A stretch of 64,000 nt of DNA from Membranipora membranacea (GCA_914767715.1 OU612075.1:8494001-8558000); one strand, 5' to 3'; shown: positions 48,401 to 61,254, counted from the stretch's first letter. Program-made: numbers and translations. Notes: a model not told the origin generated them from the letters alone.

Positions 48401-51400
48401 AATACCCCCTATGCTCATTAAGAGAACTCCTAGCTATAGACCCCCGTATAAGAAGATGAAGACGCTTAACTTGCTCAATCTCTCTGAGCTTAAGTGCGAT
48501 TGTCGTATGAAACTGGAACACATAGCCAGAGTACAGGATCCTATCTACTGGGACCCGAGGATCCTCAACCATATCATGATTGGAGATATATGTATACCTA
48601 ATCCAAGTAGGCCTAATTGAGCATTTATTACTCCAATATAAATCTGATGAAGTTTCTGAAAGGTTGATATGAGGGTTTCCTGACAGTATATTGGCCCTGA
48701 TTTCCATAATTTTGTCGCCATCAGGCAAGATGCGGTGGAGTCTGAATGACTACCCAGTGAGAAAATAGTTATATCGCAATGATCGAACAGGTATAGGGTA
48801 GTCACGCAGACTTGAAATAGCTTATCTCCGCGGCCTAAAGCAACAAAAATGGAATTGAAAGTGAATCTGATTATCTAGTCAATTAGAGTGTCAGAGCCCC
48901 TCATGGTTTTTTAATGATTAAAATGGTGCTATGACATACCATCATAATACATTTATTTGAAAATCCCTTCCTCACAAGTGATTGATACATAATATTTAGT
49001 TTTGAACAATCATTTTAGCAACAACAGTCGGATGCAGAGTGCATTTTGACCAGCTGACAGGCTGCTCAGCGTATGAATACAAAAATGGAACAATTGCTTT
49101 TGATCTGCCATGCCGCAACAGGAATTATGCTGTGGAGGTTTATAATGCAAGCACCAAAGCGGAATCAGGTATGACCATTTTTCAATATGCGACCATCTTT
49201 GTTTACGAATATTGAAACTTGCCATGCTGTGCTAGTCTCCACAATGGTATTATAAAATGCAAACCAATCATTAATCTTGGTGATGGCATGACAGACTAGT
49301 AAATATTCAAGGTTATCGATCTCAAATCTCACTTTTACTACTATGATTTTGCAAGAGAATCTGTCATAGATTAATTACCCTAACTCTTATCCCTTTCCCC
49401 AATAAATTGGTTTGCTTATATTACAATCATTTGCAACCTTGTGTGTGAATATTTACTATACCCTAATAACTTTTTGTATTGAAGGAGTTGCCTGCACCCC
49501 AACCCCAGGTGTTGCTACTTACTGTACAGAGGGAAGTACAAACGCTCGTGATTACTCCTATTTTTACTGTGATCAGAACACTGCCAGATGTAAACCAGGT
49601 AATTAAAATTGACACTTCTCCAGGACTTATCAAAACTGATGTCCGTTCAGGACTCATGATCATCTTTGTATTGTTGGGCCTTCCGAATATATCATTACAA
49701 CAAAAGCTAGCTTGTGAATGTGTGCGATGAGAAATCAAAGATGTTATTATTATAATATATGATATATAATATTATTAATTATTATCTGTCAACAACAGCT
49801 CAGATCTAAGTATAAGATTAGGAAAGAGTGACCCACGCTTTTTATGTGACATGTAACACAGGCAGGTAAGTAGGCTTTAAAAATGATGCAGGAGACAAAC
49901 ATTAATTATACATGTTACCTGCATAAATTAAGTAAGGATATGGTTTTCTACAAGTAATATTGATGAATAATAGGTTTAATGGGAGTGATAATCAGAAAAT
50001 AACTATTTGTAAAATAAATTTGAAACGTATTTTATTTATGCTTACAGCACCAACTGCTGATCCAGTGATCCCTTATCTGAGGTGTTCTGCTAATGGTACC
50101 AACACCTGCTTCATCTTTCAAAACCTTCATCTAAGATGTCCTGGCCGACAGCATTTTATTTGCAAGTTATACACCTTCCAGAATGGTTCAAATCAAAATA
50201 ACTAATGTCGACTATCAAAAATTAGAGTATATATCCATCTGAAGTTTTCATCTTTATTTCCCTTTTAACCCAACCAGTCATTTAATCACATCATGTCAAC
50301 TGATGCATTTAAATAAAGCAAGCTGAGTCACTTTTGACTATATTTATTCTCACCTGGTTTTAACAGGCTCCTTCTCAAGTTCCCTTGAAGTAGATTCACA
50401 TTGATAGTGCAGTTCTTGTTGCATGAACTTTCTCAAGGGAGTAAGTTAAATGTGATCCGCAATAATCAAGCACACACAGTGATTGTTAACCTTGTCACAT
50501 CTTGGAGTATGTAGTTTTATTTTGGAGTCATCAAACTTGGACACCACAAACTCAATCAACCTAAATGATGGAGGGAACTTAGGACAGTCTGTAATCAATT
50601 CAAATTTCTAGCTAAATTTGAGTAACAGGTAGGCCTAATGTATTGTGGTTTAATGAAGTTTTATCCCAGGCAGGCAAGTACTTCAGGAGGAGTTGTTTAT
50701 CAAAGTATTTCCATAGAAAATTCAAATTTTTCTATTTTGTTTCGTTTTAATAATCATATTACAGTTATTTATTATGTCAATTTTCATACTTTTTAGTTGG
50801 ATGCAGTGTGCAACTGCTTGAGTGTAACACTCATATCGGCAGATGCCAGTTCAAATGGCCACATCGGAAAACTGACTACAAAGCCAATATGTGTCAATCC
50901 CGTATTGCAAGACTGACTGTGGCAAACCAGCGTAAGGAAGTACAAACAGCTAGTCTTTGTGCTCAAAAGGCCGCAATGCGAGTTTGTGGCATTACATTAT
51001 CAAACACCCCTGAAAATGAGTGATTGATAATGTAATGTCACTAACTAGCATTGCAGACGTCTGAGCACTTAGACTAACAAAAAACATATCAATGGTTAAC
51101 TCAACTCATTTCTAATCGTTGCAACTGAGCTACACCATTTTTCAGTACAGTTCCTGAGTATGAAATTCCCCAACATCTTAGTGCGATAATGCAATCATTC
51201 TGTACAGTCAAATGATTGTGACAATGATAAACAAAACAATTTCCGTAATTTTTCTCTTTCAAACTTAAGGAATTATATTTTTACATATGTATTTTCTTCG
51301 ATATATTTTTAATTTATCATGTGAGGATGATTTTTTATGTTTCTGTAGCTTATAGTGCAAAGCAGGTAACAGACGCAGCCAGAACTTGGCTCGGGGATTG

Positions 51401-54400
51401 TGGACAATTATGCGTTCAGCCCGGGGCATGTGACCGATGGAGTTTTGCCCTTCAGCAGCAATACTACTTTTGTTGTACTAATGATGGATACTGTGCCACA
51501 GAGTGCTACAGTTAGTTTTAATATACTATGTCAAATCTATGTCAAATCTATGTCAAATATATGTCAAATCTATGTCAAATCTATGTCAAATCTATGTCAA
51601 ATCTATGTCAAGTCTATGTCAAATCTATGTCAAATCTATGTCAAATCTATGTCAAATCTATGTCAAATCTATGTCTGTGTCTATATCTGTTTCTATGTCT
51701 ATGTCTATGGCTATGTCTGTGTCTATGTCTGTGTCTATGTCAGTGTCTATGTCCATGTCTATGAAAATTCTCAAAACAGGTGCAAGCATGTCAGACCTGG
51801 GAACCAGATGTATTACAATAAAAACTGCTCAGGAATTAAAGATGATCAGATGGTCTATCTGCAATTTCAATCTGTTATAACAACATCAAATGGCTAGGTT
51901 TACGCAGCTCAATTTATGTCTAAATCGCAGCACTTGAAACAGCCGTTGAAAGGAAAGAATGTATTAAACATGTCGAAATATATTTGTAGACCGATGTCCT
52001 GCCGGCAGAACAGGTGTTCATTGTGAGGCACCTATAACTTTTGAACAATTCAAGTGTCCCACAGGCTGGGGAGGAGTTGTGTGCCAAATTAAACTCTGCA
52101 ATAAGTTCTTTGAGTGCCAGAATGGTGCACAGTGTGTACAATGTAAGTTTCCACAAAGCCAAGCGTCTTTCTGGCATTACATATGTGATAGAGGGCTATT
52201 CTTATTGTTGCTGCCTTGCCTCTTCTCGTCATAACACCCATTTATTTGAAAAGGAGCGAAGACACACGTATGTCATACACATAGGCCTGAATGGAAATTT
52301 TGAATAAGAAACTCATCCTGATAAAGATGCCTCATTTTATGCAGCTTTTTATCTCAATCGCATGTGCTCACCAACAGAACGTTTAACACATTATGTATTA
52401 TTGTATATTTTGTTATCATTATTTATAATGATGCATTATGTATAATAATGTATCATTACCTTTATATATCTTTGTATATTACATATTATTATGTTGCAGC
52501 TCAATGTGAATGCAAGGAAGGGTTTTTTGGAGCTGATTGCTCCAAACACCAGATTTGTTCTGATAACCCATGTCAGAAGCCTCATTTACGTTTCTGTAAG
52601 GCTTCTGACGCTAACAATTACATTTGTATGCCGGCCTCACGCATCCTCACCAAGTATAGATTCGCCGATGATTCATCTGCAGCGATGGAGGGAGGGGTTT
52701 GTGATGCAGATAAATGCAGGTAAATCTTCCGTACAGTATTGCATCAGAAAATTATTTTTTGTTGACACATTTTTTTCTAACAGCAGCCTCGATATCCTGT
52801 TTGCACTTTGAAGCACATTATTTTGGCTAAACACTCATCAATATACTGATGCAGTTGTGATGAACAGAAAATTATAAAGGAATCAAATGCCAATTTCTAA
52901 GCAGAAGTAATTGCTATCGGCTGATTATCTTGCTAATTTTGATAAAAAAATGCAATTATTGCAGGCGCACTACCAGTTTACAAGATTGAGATATTGAAGG
53001 GCAACAATAATATTGCTACCTGTTAATTAATGTTCATCTTGTGTTATTTTATATTACAAGATGGAAATTTTACACGATCACCCTAAACATTTTTGAGAAC
53101 ATCAAATATATTATATTATATATCAATCAACATATTTATTATCATTATATTATCCATTACAATCAAATCTAGCGAAGTGCTGTCAGGCAGCATCTGCTAT
53201 GGTAATCGCTGTGGCTGCCCACTTGGTTATGTGGCCAGAAAGCCGATTGGACAGGCTCATGAGTGCGTGGTCGGAGCGGCTCCGTGTGATCAGGAAAATT
53301 ATGGGGAGTGTGCCACTATACATGAAGCTATGGTGTGCTCAGGTGGGTTCAGCTCACTTGTATCTTGTTGGAGGTGGTATGGTTTGAAGCTATATTACCT
53401 TTGTTATTTAAGACCAACATGCGATATGCAATGCAGGCTGAAGATGAAGTATGAACAAAAGTACCGTATTAAAATCCTACCATAACGTTTGATTTTGACT
53501 AGCCTTATCTCGAAGGCTCCTTTTTTGTTATGTTCCTTTGGGATAAAGGGGCCTTTGGGATGCTTGACATTTTCACTCTCCTACCAACTTAAAGGGCAAC
53601 CAAGGTTTCAAACAACTTCTCATTGATGGCCATTTATTAATAGCAGATTGCACCTTCCGCATGGGGAAAAAGACAAAATATAATTCGGATGATTATTCAG
53701 CCAGAATTCTTGTGAAACATTTCTTCCATCAGGTACTCAAACTCAGCTAAAAGAGAATACCACATAGCAGTTTCCTGTGCCTGTTATTATTTAGCCTGTG
53801 CTCTATAATTATTATAGCAAAGTCTTGGAACCTCCCCTAAACTGAAGTGTTACCCTGCTTAGAGTCAGCAACTACTTTGAGTTTTGCATCGCGTAATGCA
53901 CAAAGCTGATGCTGCCCAGCACATTATTTGCTACCCATTAATGCATTGCTGCGAAACCTTGTTTGCCCTTTAAATGATATGAAAATTTGATGACAATAAA
54001 GTAATGGTGTATAATGTTTTCTCACAAAGGTAATGATGACTACATAATGAAGGTATCACAAAGACCGGTAGCCTATCGCTCATACTGTTTGTGTTCGCTG
54101 CCTCAGTTCTTCCACACTGTCACAGGGGCCTGCCTGCTTGAGGTAGGAATGATTTACTCAGAGTAACTAACTATAAAGCGGCGACATTCTTGAGGATATT
54201 ATTTGAAAACAGATATTTTTAAACTAGATAATGATGCTGTGACCTGTGTAGTTACTGGTACACATCATGATCGCGTTCATGGCTGGATATCTTGCAAATG
54301 AAGGACCCGAAACAGATTACACATTTTTCTGTGACTATCTGTACACAGGTCATAATCAGTAATCACTTTTGCTGCGATAATAAGATGAGAGCCAATCATA

Positions 54401-55300
54401 GTGCACATGTATGTTATTTGAGTCCATAAACAGTCATAATAATATGTATTTTCTCATCATAATCTTCAGAAAAATGAGACGGCAGATGCGGAATTTCTCA
54501 GAGGTGCAGATCAGCCTCTAATGATGTCCTCTGCCTTGATTGGGATAATTTGTTTGGCTGTTATCGGAGTTGGTAAGTTTTAATTACTTAGAATATGGCA
54601 GCTATCAAATGAAATAAATTATGGATACCAACTGGATACTCAGGAGTAGAAACATTGATTGACAAATCAGAGAAGAGCCGACACATTGGCTGATAATATC
54701 ATTAGTTTTACATTGAATTCTTGAGGATCAGGTCATCAACAATGCTGATATTAAGTTCATAACCTGATTCCTAAGAATTCGATATAGAACCAACGACATT
54801 ATTAACATTTTATCCTAAATATTTTCCACCTAGTACCAGATATACCAGCTAGTACTACTAAGTACTAGTTAGTACTACCTAGTACTACCTGGTTAATTTG
54901 TTGCACAATTGTCTCACAATAATATGTTTTAGTTGCGATAGCTGGAGCTGTGTTGGTGGTGCATGACAGTAAACAGAGTCTAGCTAGAGCAGTAGAAAGG
55001 AAGAAGGCTAAAACATCAGTGCTCGCAGGCCAAACATCCAGGGTCAGTGTACGAAGAGGGCAGAGCGCGACTTCGGTGATTGAAGAGAAGATTATCCCTC
55101 CTAAACCAAAGATTTCAGAGCCAATCAAGAAAACCACTTTGCAGACCTCAGTTTCAGAATCGATCAAGATAACTGCTCCAAAGTCCAAGCTTTCTGGAAA
55201 AACTGCCTTCCAATCTGTCATCGATTCGGAATATGGTTCGGTCATGATGGGAAGTTCTGCCTTTTTGGAGGTAAAGACCAGTAAAAGCAAGAGCGATTGA
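42461..55300 (+). CDS. Orphan LRR/Cys-rich/EGF type I membrane receptor, complete (22 exons, about 1256 aa)
   Basis: Exons: 42461-42646, 43204-43366, 43866-44352, 44913-45059, 45377-45475, 45949-46063, 46406-46593, 46955-47141, 47585-47681, 47915-47976, 48393-48606, 49019-49168, 49485-49598, 50048-50185, 50797-50931, 51349-51510, 51990-52142, 52500-52719, 53173-53342, 54030-54142, 54470-54572, 54933-55300. Phases close throughout; only the exon 14 donor (gttcaa) is weak. Signal peptide MLILFPFVAAVIFILIEVAR. LRRNT-like cap CSSACQCDCQDRIMC (38-52), LRR block 1 to about 280, Cys-rich cap (CGMSCRSCERAWLAAL), second LRRNT (CLEGCDCSNTTMHC, about 390-402), LRR block 2, LRRCT-like LKCDCRMKLEHIA (about 612-624). 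Then Cys-rich repeats (650-880), EGF-like modules (882-1000), another Cys-rich part, transmembrane helix about 1117-1144, and a Ser/Lys-rich tail of about 110 aa without kinase or TIR domain. Surface adhesion or recognition role is inferred. Confidence 0.82.
51525..51768. repeat. Minisatellite: TATGTCAAATC (11 bp) array grading into TATGTCTGTGTC
   Basis: About a dozen copies of the 11-bp unit, then a six-base-type CTATGT/CTGTGT array. It begins 15 bp after the exon 16 donor of the receptor gene. Frames through it are open on the plus strand but are intronic. Confidence 0.9.
53590..53680. repeat. Dispersed repeat, copy 2 (partner of 1670-1780)
   Basis: CAAACAACTTCTCATTG, TTTATTAATAGCAGATTGCA and GGGGAAAAAGACA in the same order as copy 1. 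Intron 19 of the receptor. Confidence 0.6.
54835..54895. repeat. Short tandem repeat, CTAGTACTA unit
   Basis: Five to six copies of CTAGTACTAC/AGTACTAGTT type units just before the last receptor exon. Confidence 0.75.
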
Positions 55301-55329
55301 TTTAAAGTGACTAAATCTGACTGCTATGT

Positions 55330-55335
55330 ATTAAA
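55330..55335 (+). terminator. Possible polyadenylation signal (ATTAAA) of receptor gene
   Basis: ATTAAA 30 bases after the stop codon. A common variant signal; no AATAAA nearby. Confidence 0.3.
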
Positions 55336-55475
55336 GACGAAGGGAAATTTCAAAAAATTCAGTTGCAAGTTCAATTTAACGTTCTTCATACTCAGGGCAT
55401 ATAAGGTAATTTTGTGAACCCGAGTTATCTCCACATCTCGAAAAGGCCAAAATTCATATAAATTATAAAGCGAAA

Positions 55476-57155
55476 AACTTCTTTTGTGGCTGGCATAAAA
55501 ACTTATCAAGCTACAGACCTCAAATTTTCAGGACACACTCACAAACTGTGTATTTCTTTGCCCCCCATGAAAGTGGAATAATTGCATACATAAGCCGGCA
55601 GCAGGGCAGCAATTTATATCATTTTTTAACCGTTTTCCGTAAAGCTTTCGATATGTTGGTAGATATTTTCCTTGTTTACTAAAGAAAATAACCACTATGT
55701 TCCTCAGAAGATGAGCAATCCAATGATATAAAAATTTGTGGTGTCAGACCATTTGAAGCCATGCTGCTGCTCAAAAGAAAATGCGCTTCTACATTATTTT
55801 ATTGATTTGCGATGATTTAGCTGTGCACAAATATGCTGATTGTGTGTGTATTCATCATCAGTAATGTAATGTAATTATTGTAATACAGAATTCATGCTCC
55901 ACTGAATTTAAGGCAGACACTCTTATTTTGATACAACATGTCTGTGTAGCTCAGTGGATAATTCTCTATTTCGTCAACGCAGAGCTCTGGGTTCGAGTTG
56001 GTGCCAAATTTTTTAAACTCTCAATATGGCTATAAATCATAATGATTGTAAAGAGGAATCCTTTTTTGTTGCAAACAAAATAAGTTGTCGAGCTACAGAC
56101 CTCAGATTTTCAGATCATACTCAAAAAATGCCCGCCATGAAAATGGAGTAGTTGCATACATATGCCGGCAGCAGGGCAGCAATTTTATCATTTTCAAACT
56201 GTTTTCACTAAAGCTCTCGAAATGTTGGAAGATGTTTTCCTGTTTTACTAAAAAAATTAACACTATGTTCCTCGGGAGATGAGGAATCCAATGGTATAAA
56301 AATTTGTGCTGTCAGACCTTTAGAAGTTATGCTGCTGCTCAAAAGATAATTTGGCTACACATTGTTTTACTGATTTGTGATGCTTTAGCAAAAGCTTCTT
56401 TTGTAGCTGGCATAAGAAAATATTGAGCAACAGACCTCAGATTTTCAGGACACACTCACAAACTGTGTATTTCTTTGCCCCCCATGAAAGTGGAATAATT
56501 TCATACATAAGCCGGCAGCAGGGCAGCAATTAATATAATTTTTTAACTTTTTTCCATAAAGCTTTCGATATGTTGGTAGATATTTTCCTTGTTTACTAAA
56601 GAAAATAACCACTGTGTTCCTCAGAAGATGAGCAATCCAATGATATAAAAATTTGTGGTGTCAGACCATTCGAAGCCATGCTGCTGCTCAAAAGAAAGTG
56701 TGCCTACACATTATTTTACTGATTTGTGATGCTTTAGAGAAAGCTTCTTTTGTAGCTGGCATAAGCAATTATTGAGCTACAGACCTCAGATTTTCAGGAC
56801 ACACTCACAAACTGTGAATTTCTTTGCCCCCATGAAAGTGGAATAATTGCATACATAAGCCGGCAGCAGGGCAGCAATTTATATCATTTTTTAACTGTTT
56901 TCCATAAAGCTTTCGATATGTTAATAGATATTTTCCTTGTTTACTAAAGAAAGTAACCACTGTGTTCCTCAGAAGATGAGCAATCCAATGATATAAAAAT
57001 TTGTGGTGTCAGACCATTCGAAGCCATGCTGCTGCTAAAAAGTAAATGTGCCTACACATTATTTTACTGATTTGTGATGCTTTAGAGAAAGCTTCTTTTG
57101 TAGCTGGCATAATAAGCAATTATTGAGCTACAGACCTCAGATTTTCAGGACATAC
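55476..57155. repeat. Tandem repeat array, unit about 350 bp (four units plus a partial)
   Basis: Units begin near 55476, 56066, 56388, 56740 and 57086 (partial). Shared landmarks: CTTCTTTTGTAGCTGGCATA, GAGCTACAGACCTCAGATTT, GCCGGCAGCAGGGCAGCAAT, AAAGCTTTCGATATGTTGG, AGATGAGCAATCCAATGATA and GCCATGCTGCTGCT. Units 3 and 4 are closest to each other. About 230 bp of other DNA, with a tRNA-like segment, lies between units 1 and 2. No long open frame is conserved across units, so this is satellite-like. Confidence 0.88.
55939..56010 (+). other. tRNA-like segment (SINE head or tRNA pseudogene)
   Basis: Box A TAGCTCAGTGGATAA near 55947 and box B GGTTCGAGTTG at 55990-56000. The spacing suits a tRNA, but the anticodon and acceptor stems do not pair well. 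Not a functional tRNA by eye. Confidence 0.4.
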
Positions 57156-57788
57156 ACTGAGTTTCATGCCCCATATATCATTACCCAACCAGCAACATTA
57201 TCGTATAATTAACCCTGCCTGCCAAATAAACTACATTCATTATTGCTATTGTATTGTTATAGTATAATCCTTTACAGTTCTAGCCCAGTTCTAGTCAATA
57301 TTATATAATTGGATTGACATTGTATTCAATGAGTTTGTATTTAGATGACCAGGCAAGTTAGCTGCTACAATGAAAGCATTCCATTCGAATTGTCCTCCTC
57401 ACAATTTTTGTAAGCACAGAAAACTCTTAGTATTGAGTATGATGAGCCGACAAAATACCTATGTTCAACTCTTCTGTGTTGTTCTGTACCCTAAGCTATA
57501 TCTTGTGCAATCTGAGAATGTAGGCAGCAACTGCATAAATAGAATACATCAGCTAAATTATGCTAGCAGAATTATCACAAAACTTTGCTACTAATAAAAA
57601 AGTACAATATCGCTCACCAGTTGAGCGAGGATCTAATTTGTATTAATCGCCCTACATGCCTAAGTGGAGAAAAGTGATATGCGAATGAGGCCAAATTCTC
57701 CACAGAACTACCGAAAATATGCTGACTGATGCTAGAAAACATACTTGGTGTCAAAGCATGCAGTATTAATACTGATTATTGGCATAGT

Positions 57789-59862
57789 CTTAATCTACGC
57801 TCCTTGGGATTTTTGAGATTGAATGGCTCTGAGCAAGGATTTAGCTCTGAATGCTATGGTATGTGGGTAGAGAGAGGCAAAGGTAAATCTATTGTAAACC
57901 TGGTATACAGTCATTACCTGTCTACAAAGGAGCTCTTGATGTTAAACTTTATCATTCCCAGCCATCTCAGTTATATGGTGTACAGGAAGCCAGGAAGCAA
58001 TTGTGGCATTTTTCTCTCTCACTCTTGGATGGTAGTTCCCTAGCAGGTGTTGGCACTAGTACAGATAGTATTTAAATGCTAGTGACAAGACAACAACGTT
58101 TACAGTAATACATTTTAAGCTGTCAGCTTGTGTGCCACAAGCAGGGAGGTTCGCCTTTAACAGGTATAATGACTTAATTACCTCAATATTCCTTGTCAAA
58201 ATTTTTAATTATCGAATTAATTGTCGCTGGTAGTTAATGCTACATACACATTCCATTGCACTTGTAACAAGTCATCATGACACACTTGTGGAATTGGAGA
58301 GACAGGATGTCATCGTAAGCTAACCTAACTTCCTGTCTTTTGCTGCTGATAATGAATGCGATGAGTTTTTAATTTTGCGAATGTACATGTTTACAATGAT
58401 GGTTGTTTTGGTGAAAGTACAATCATGATCATTCTTTGACAGAAGAGTGAGGGGGCGGGAAGTTTTAACCTTTTATGAAAAATACTAGATGGTTGACCAA
58501 ATTCCATTTGTATATTTTGATCAAATTATTTCACCAAACTCTGCTTCCATGCTCATCATAGTACAGAGTAACTATGCCAAAAATGAGATTGCTTTGCAAA
58601 AAAATCTCTTGCGCCCTTATTATCCGGTATTTGCAACCATGTTTCATTGATTTTCCTCTGCTACTTGGTCAACTACAAGAGCTGAGCCGGACACAACATA
58701 CAGTGGTTGTATCTGGCTCAGCTCTTGATAAACTGCTGCTAGCACATTACGATAATCTGTGTGTTTACCCAAAGGGTTAACCATTTTTAAATCTACTGGT
58801 ACCTTTTAAGTTCTGTGCAGGTTGCCTATGAATGCCAATGTCAACAAAATTAACATTCTGACTGGCTTATCTTGATTATGACTTCATGGGTAAACAACTT
58901 GGATAACAGCTATACATCCAATTATGCTTGAACTCAGCTGCTTGGCTAAGATGTTGATGTCAAGTAAAAGGTTAACAATTGGCAAATAGACACTGAGAAT
59001 CTTGTTCAATTCAATAAGCTAATCCCATTGAAAGTGATCAGGCAGATTGAACTGTACATTGTAGCCATTGAATGCATGCATTGAAAAGTTTGGTGTGTTG
59101 AAAGTTCTTTCAACCTAAAGGTTTGTCAATGAATATCAAGACTGATTTCACCAACCTACTCCAGATTAATACAATTTTCGACTAAAAAGGTTTAATTTTT
59201 TTAACATTTCATTTCAAATCAATTGCATATAATGTAATTGAGTGATGTGGCTAGTATCAGGCAAAACAACATCGATGCATCAGTTCCATGTGGTCTACCA
59301 AATACATTTCCTAGAAGTTTCGACCATTACGACAGGATTTCCACAATGCAGCTATAGTCTGGAGTTCCAATCAAGGAGTACTTTTACTCCTTGTTCCAAT
59401 CATTTCAACAAATTCCTGTCAAAGGAATACCCACACTGATATTTATTCTGTTATATATGAGACCGGTAGCTTAGACAGGCGGCTGGGTTGCCAGATTAGG
59501 GGCTTGTAGGGCCATAACATCAGTTAAGATTTAGAGCGATAAATAATTGCCTGGACAGTCTTGTAGCAGATAATCTTTCAAAGCTATCAGCTTAATATTA
59601 TCGCCTGCATTGATATATTTAGAATTTACAGTGACCATCAGACATTCCGTACAAACGAGTTCTATTGTGTCATTGAACTATAGGTCTGTTTGATCAAGAA
59701 GTAACAGGGGAAGCTGTTACTCCTTGGTTTGATTTACCCTTGCTTCTCTCTACCCACATTCCATAAAATTCAGAGCTTGCGCTCCATGCCCAGAACATCT
59801 TCAGCCAACAAACAGCTAATGAAAGCCATCTACGCTAAAAAATCCCAAGGAGCGTAGATTAA
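57789..59862. mobile_element. Pair of about 100-130 bp inverted repeats 1.9 kb apart, possible DNA-transposon remnant
   Basis: Left (57789-57889): TTAATCTACGCTCCTTGGGA..., GCTCTGAAT.CTATGG.ATGTGGGTAGAGAG, GGTAAATC. Right (59730-59862): the same blocks in reverse complement (TCCCAAGGAGCGTAGATTAA at 59842-59862). The interior has no transposase frame, so either a non-autonomous element or two oppositely inserted copies of one repeat. Confidence 0.55.
58676..58727 (+). ncRNA. Candidate pre-miRNA-like hairpin
   Basis: CAAGAGCTGAGCCGGACACA at the 5' side pairs with the segment ending TGGCTCAGCTCTTG. A stem of about 22 bp has two small mismatches and an 8-nt loop (ATACAGTG). The size suits a compact precursor, but a short fold-back element is an equally good explanation. 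Confidence 0.25.
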
Positions 59863-61254
59863 CCCTTAGTGTGTCATCTATATAATCCCTCTGGTTAGCT
59901 ATTCTTGTTGAAATTCCTAAAAATGATAAGGGGTTGTAAAAATTGATATATCTTAAAATCTAGAGGGTGTAGAAGGAAAGTTTAAATAAACTTCTTCTAA
60001 ACAAGATTCCTGATCTATCTATATAACTTTTAACCACCCAGCAATAACAGAAATGATTGATGAGGTATTGAAACACACAAAAAAGTGTACAACTAGACTT
60101 ATTTTGTATATATCTGATATCTGATATCTGAATTTGTACCACTGGACAGGAATTTTGTTTAGATGAGAAATAAAAAAATAACTAACTCTTTACGAGCAAT
60201 GATACTACCATGGTGATGATTATAGCAAGGAGGGTTCAATATTAGCAAAGTTTATGCAAGCAGTGCCATCGTACTATAAAACTCTATCAATTGGTAAGCT
60301 GCTTTGTACTAATTTCTAAAAATTGTTAAACTGCCTTGTACTAACTACTAACCAGGATAGTAGTCTTGGACCTCACTAACCAAAATATGTGTACTAGCAG
60401 CACCGATTCCCACCTAACTGCAACCCTCTATGAGCCATAAGAAGCTTAACACAGGGATAAACCGACTTGTAAATTTGCCTGCCATTGCTAAACACAATGC
60501 CTGAGAAACCATTCTGTGATCAATGAAGAGGGAGTTCATTGCTGTGATCAAACCTCAATATGTATGTGTGCGCTATACAAATGACACCTCTTGTTTCGGA
60601 CATACAGAGGTAGACCGACCCTCTCACCAACCTCAACCGGAGTCACCCACACAGTTCAGTGACAACGACAACCAAATGTATCATCTAATGATATATGACA
60701 AGATGTAAGATCAGTGCATCAACATGAACCTAGTGCTCAGCCTATTTGTGGAGTGATGAACCTTTTGATCATGTTTTGGAAATGAATTGAAAGCTGTTTA
60801 TTTTAAAAAACAAGTCGTACTCATTGTACTCTTAAATATAACTGATATACATGTTAATCCACAGTAGGAATACCTGCATTGAACTTAAGTTCACTGATAC
60901 CTGAATAGGATGCAAAGCATTGGAATGAAAAATTATGAATAATCGACGAGGTGAGAACAATAAACTGTCCAAAAAAAAATTGAATCAGTAGAAAATACTA
61001 AAAAGTTTAGATGTTATTCTTGCATATGTTAACCAACAAAACATTGGCATTCACAATCAACAACCCTAGAAGGCCTCCTGCGATTGTCAACAGGATAATA
61101 AAATACCAGAAGGCGCAAGAAATGCCCTAAAGTCAATTGATATATCAATACAAATGTGAACACTGAACAGCTTGAAACTTTGATAAAATGAGAGCATGTG
61201 CCCATCCCTTTCAATTATCATATGGGGAAAGTTTATGTGGCACTACTTTTTGAT

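Noticed and set aside
51400-51897. Long plus-strand frames rich in Cys-Gln-Ile-Tyr-Val-Lys-Ser-Met repeats
   Set aside because: Intronic 11-bp minisatellite; the true exon 16 ends at 51510.
55939-56010. Functional tRNA gene
   Set aside because: Box A and B are present, but acceptor and anticodon stems do not pair by eye.
57729-58043. 104-codon open frame as a gene
   Set aside because: It overlaps one arm of an inverted repeat, and has no splice or domain support.
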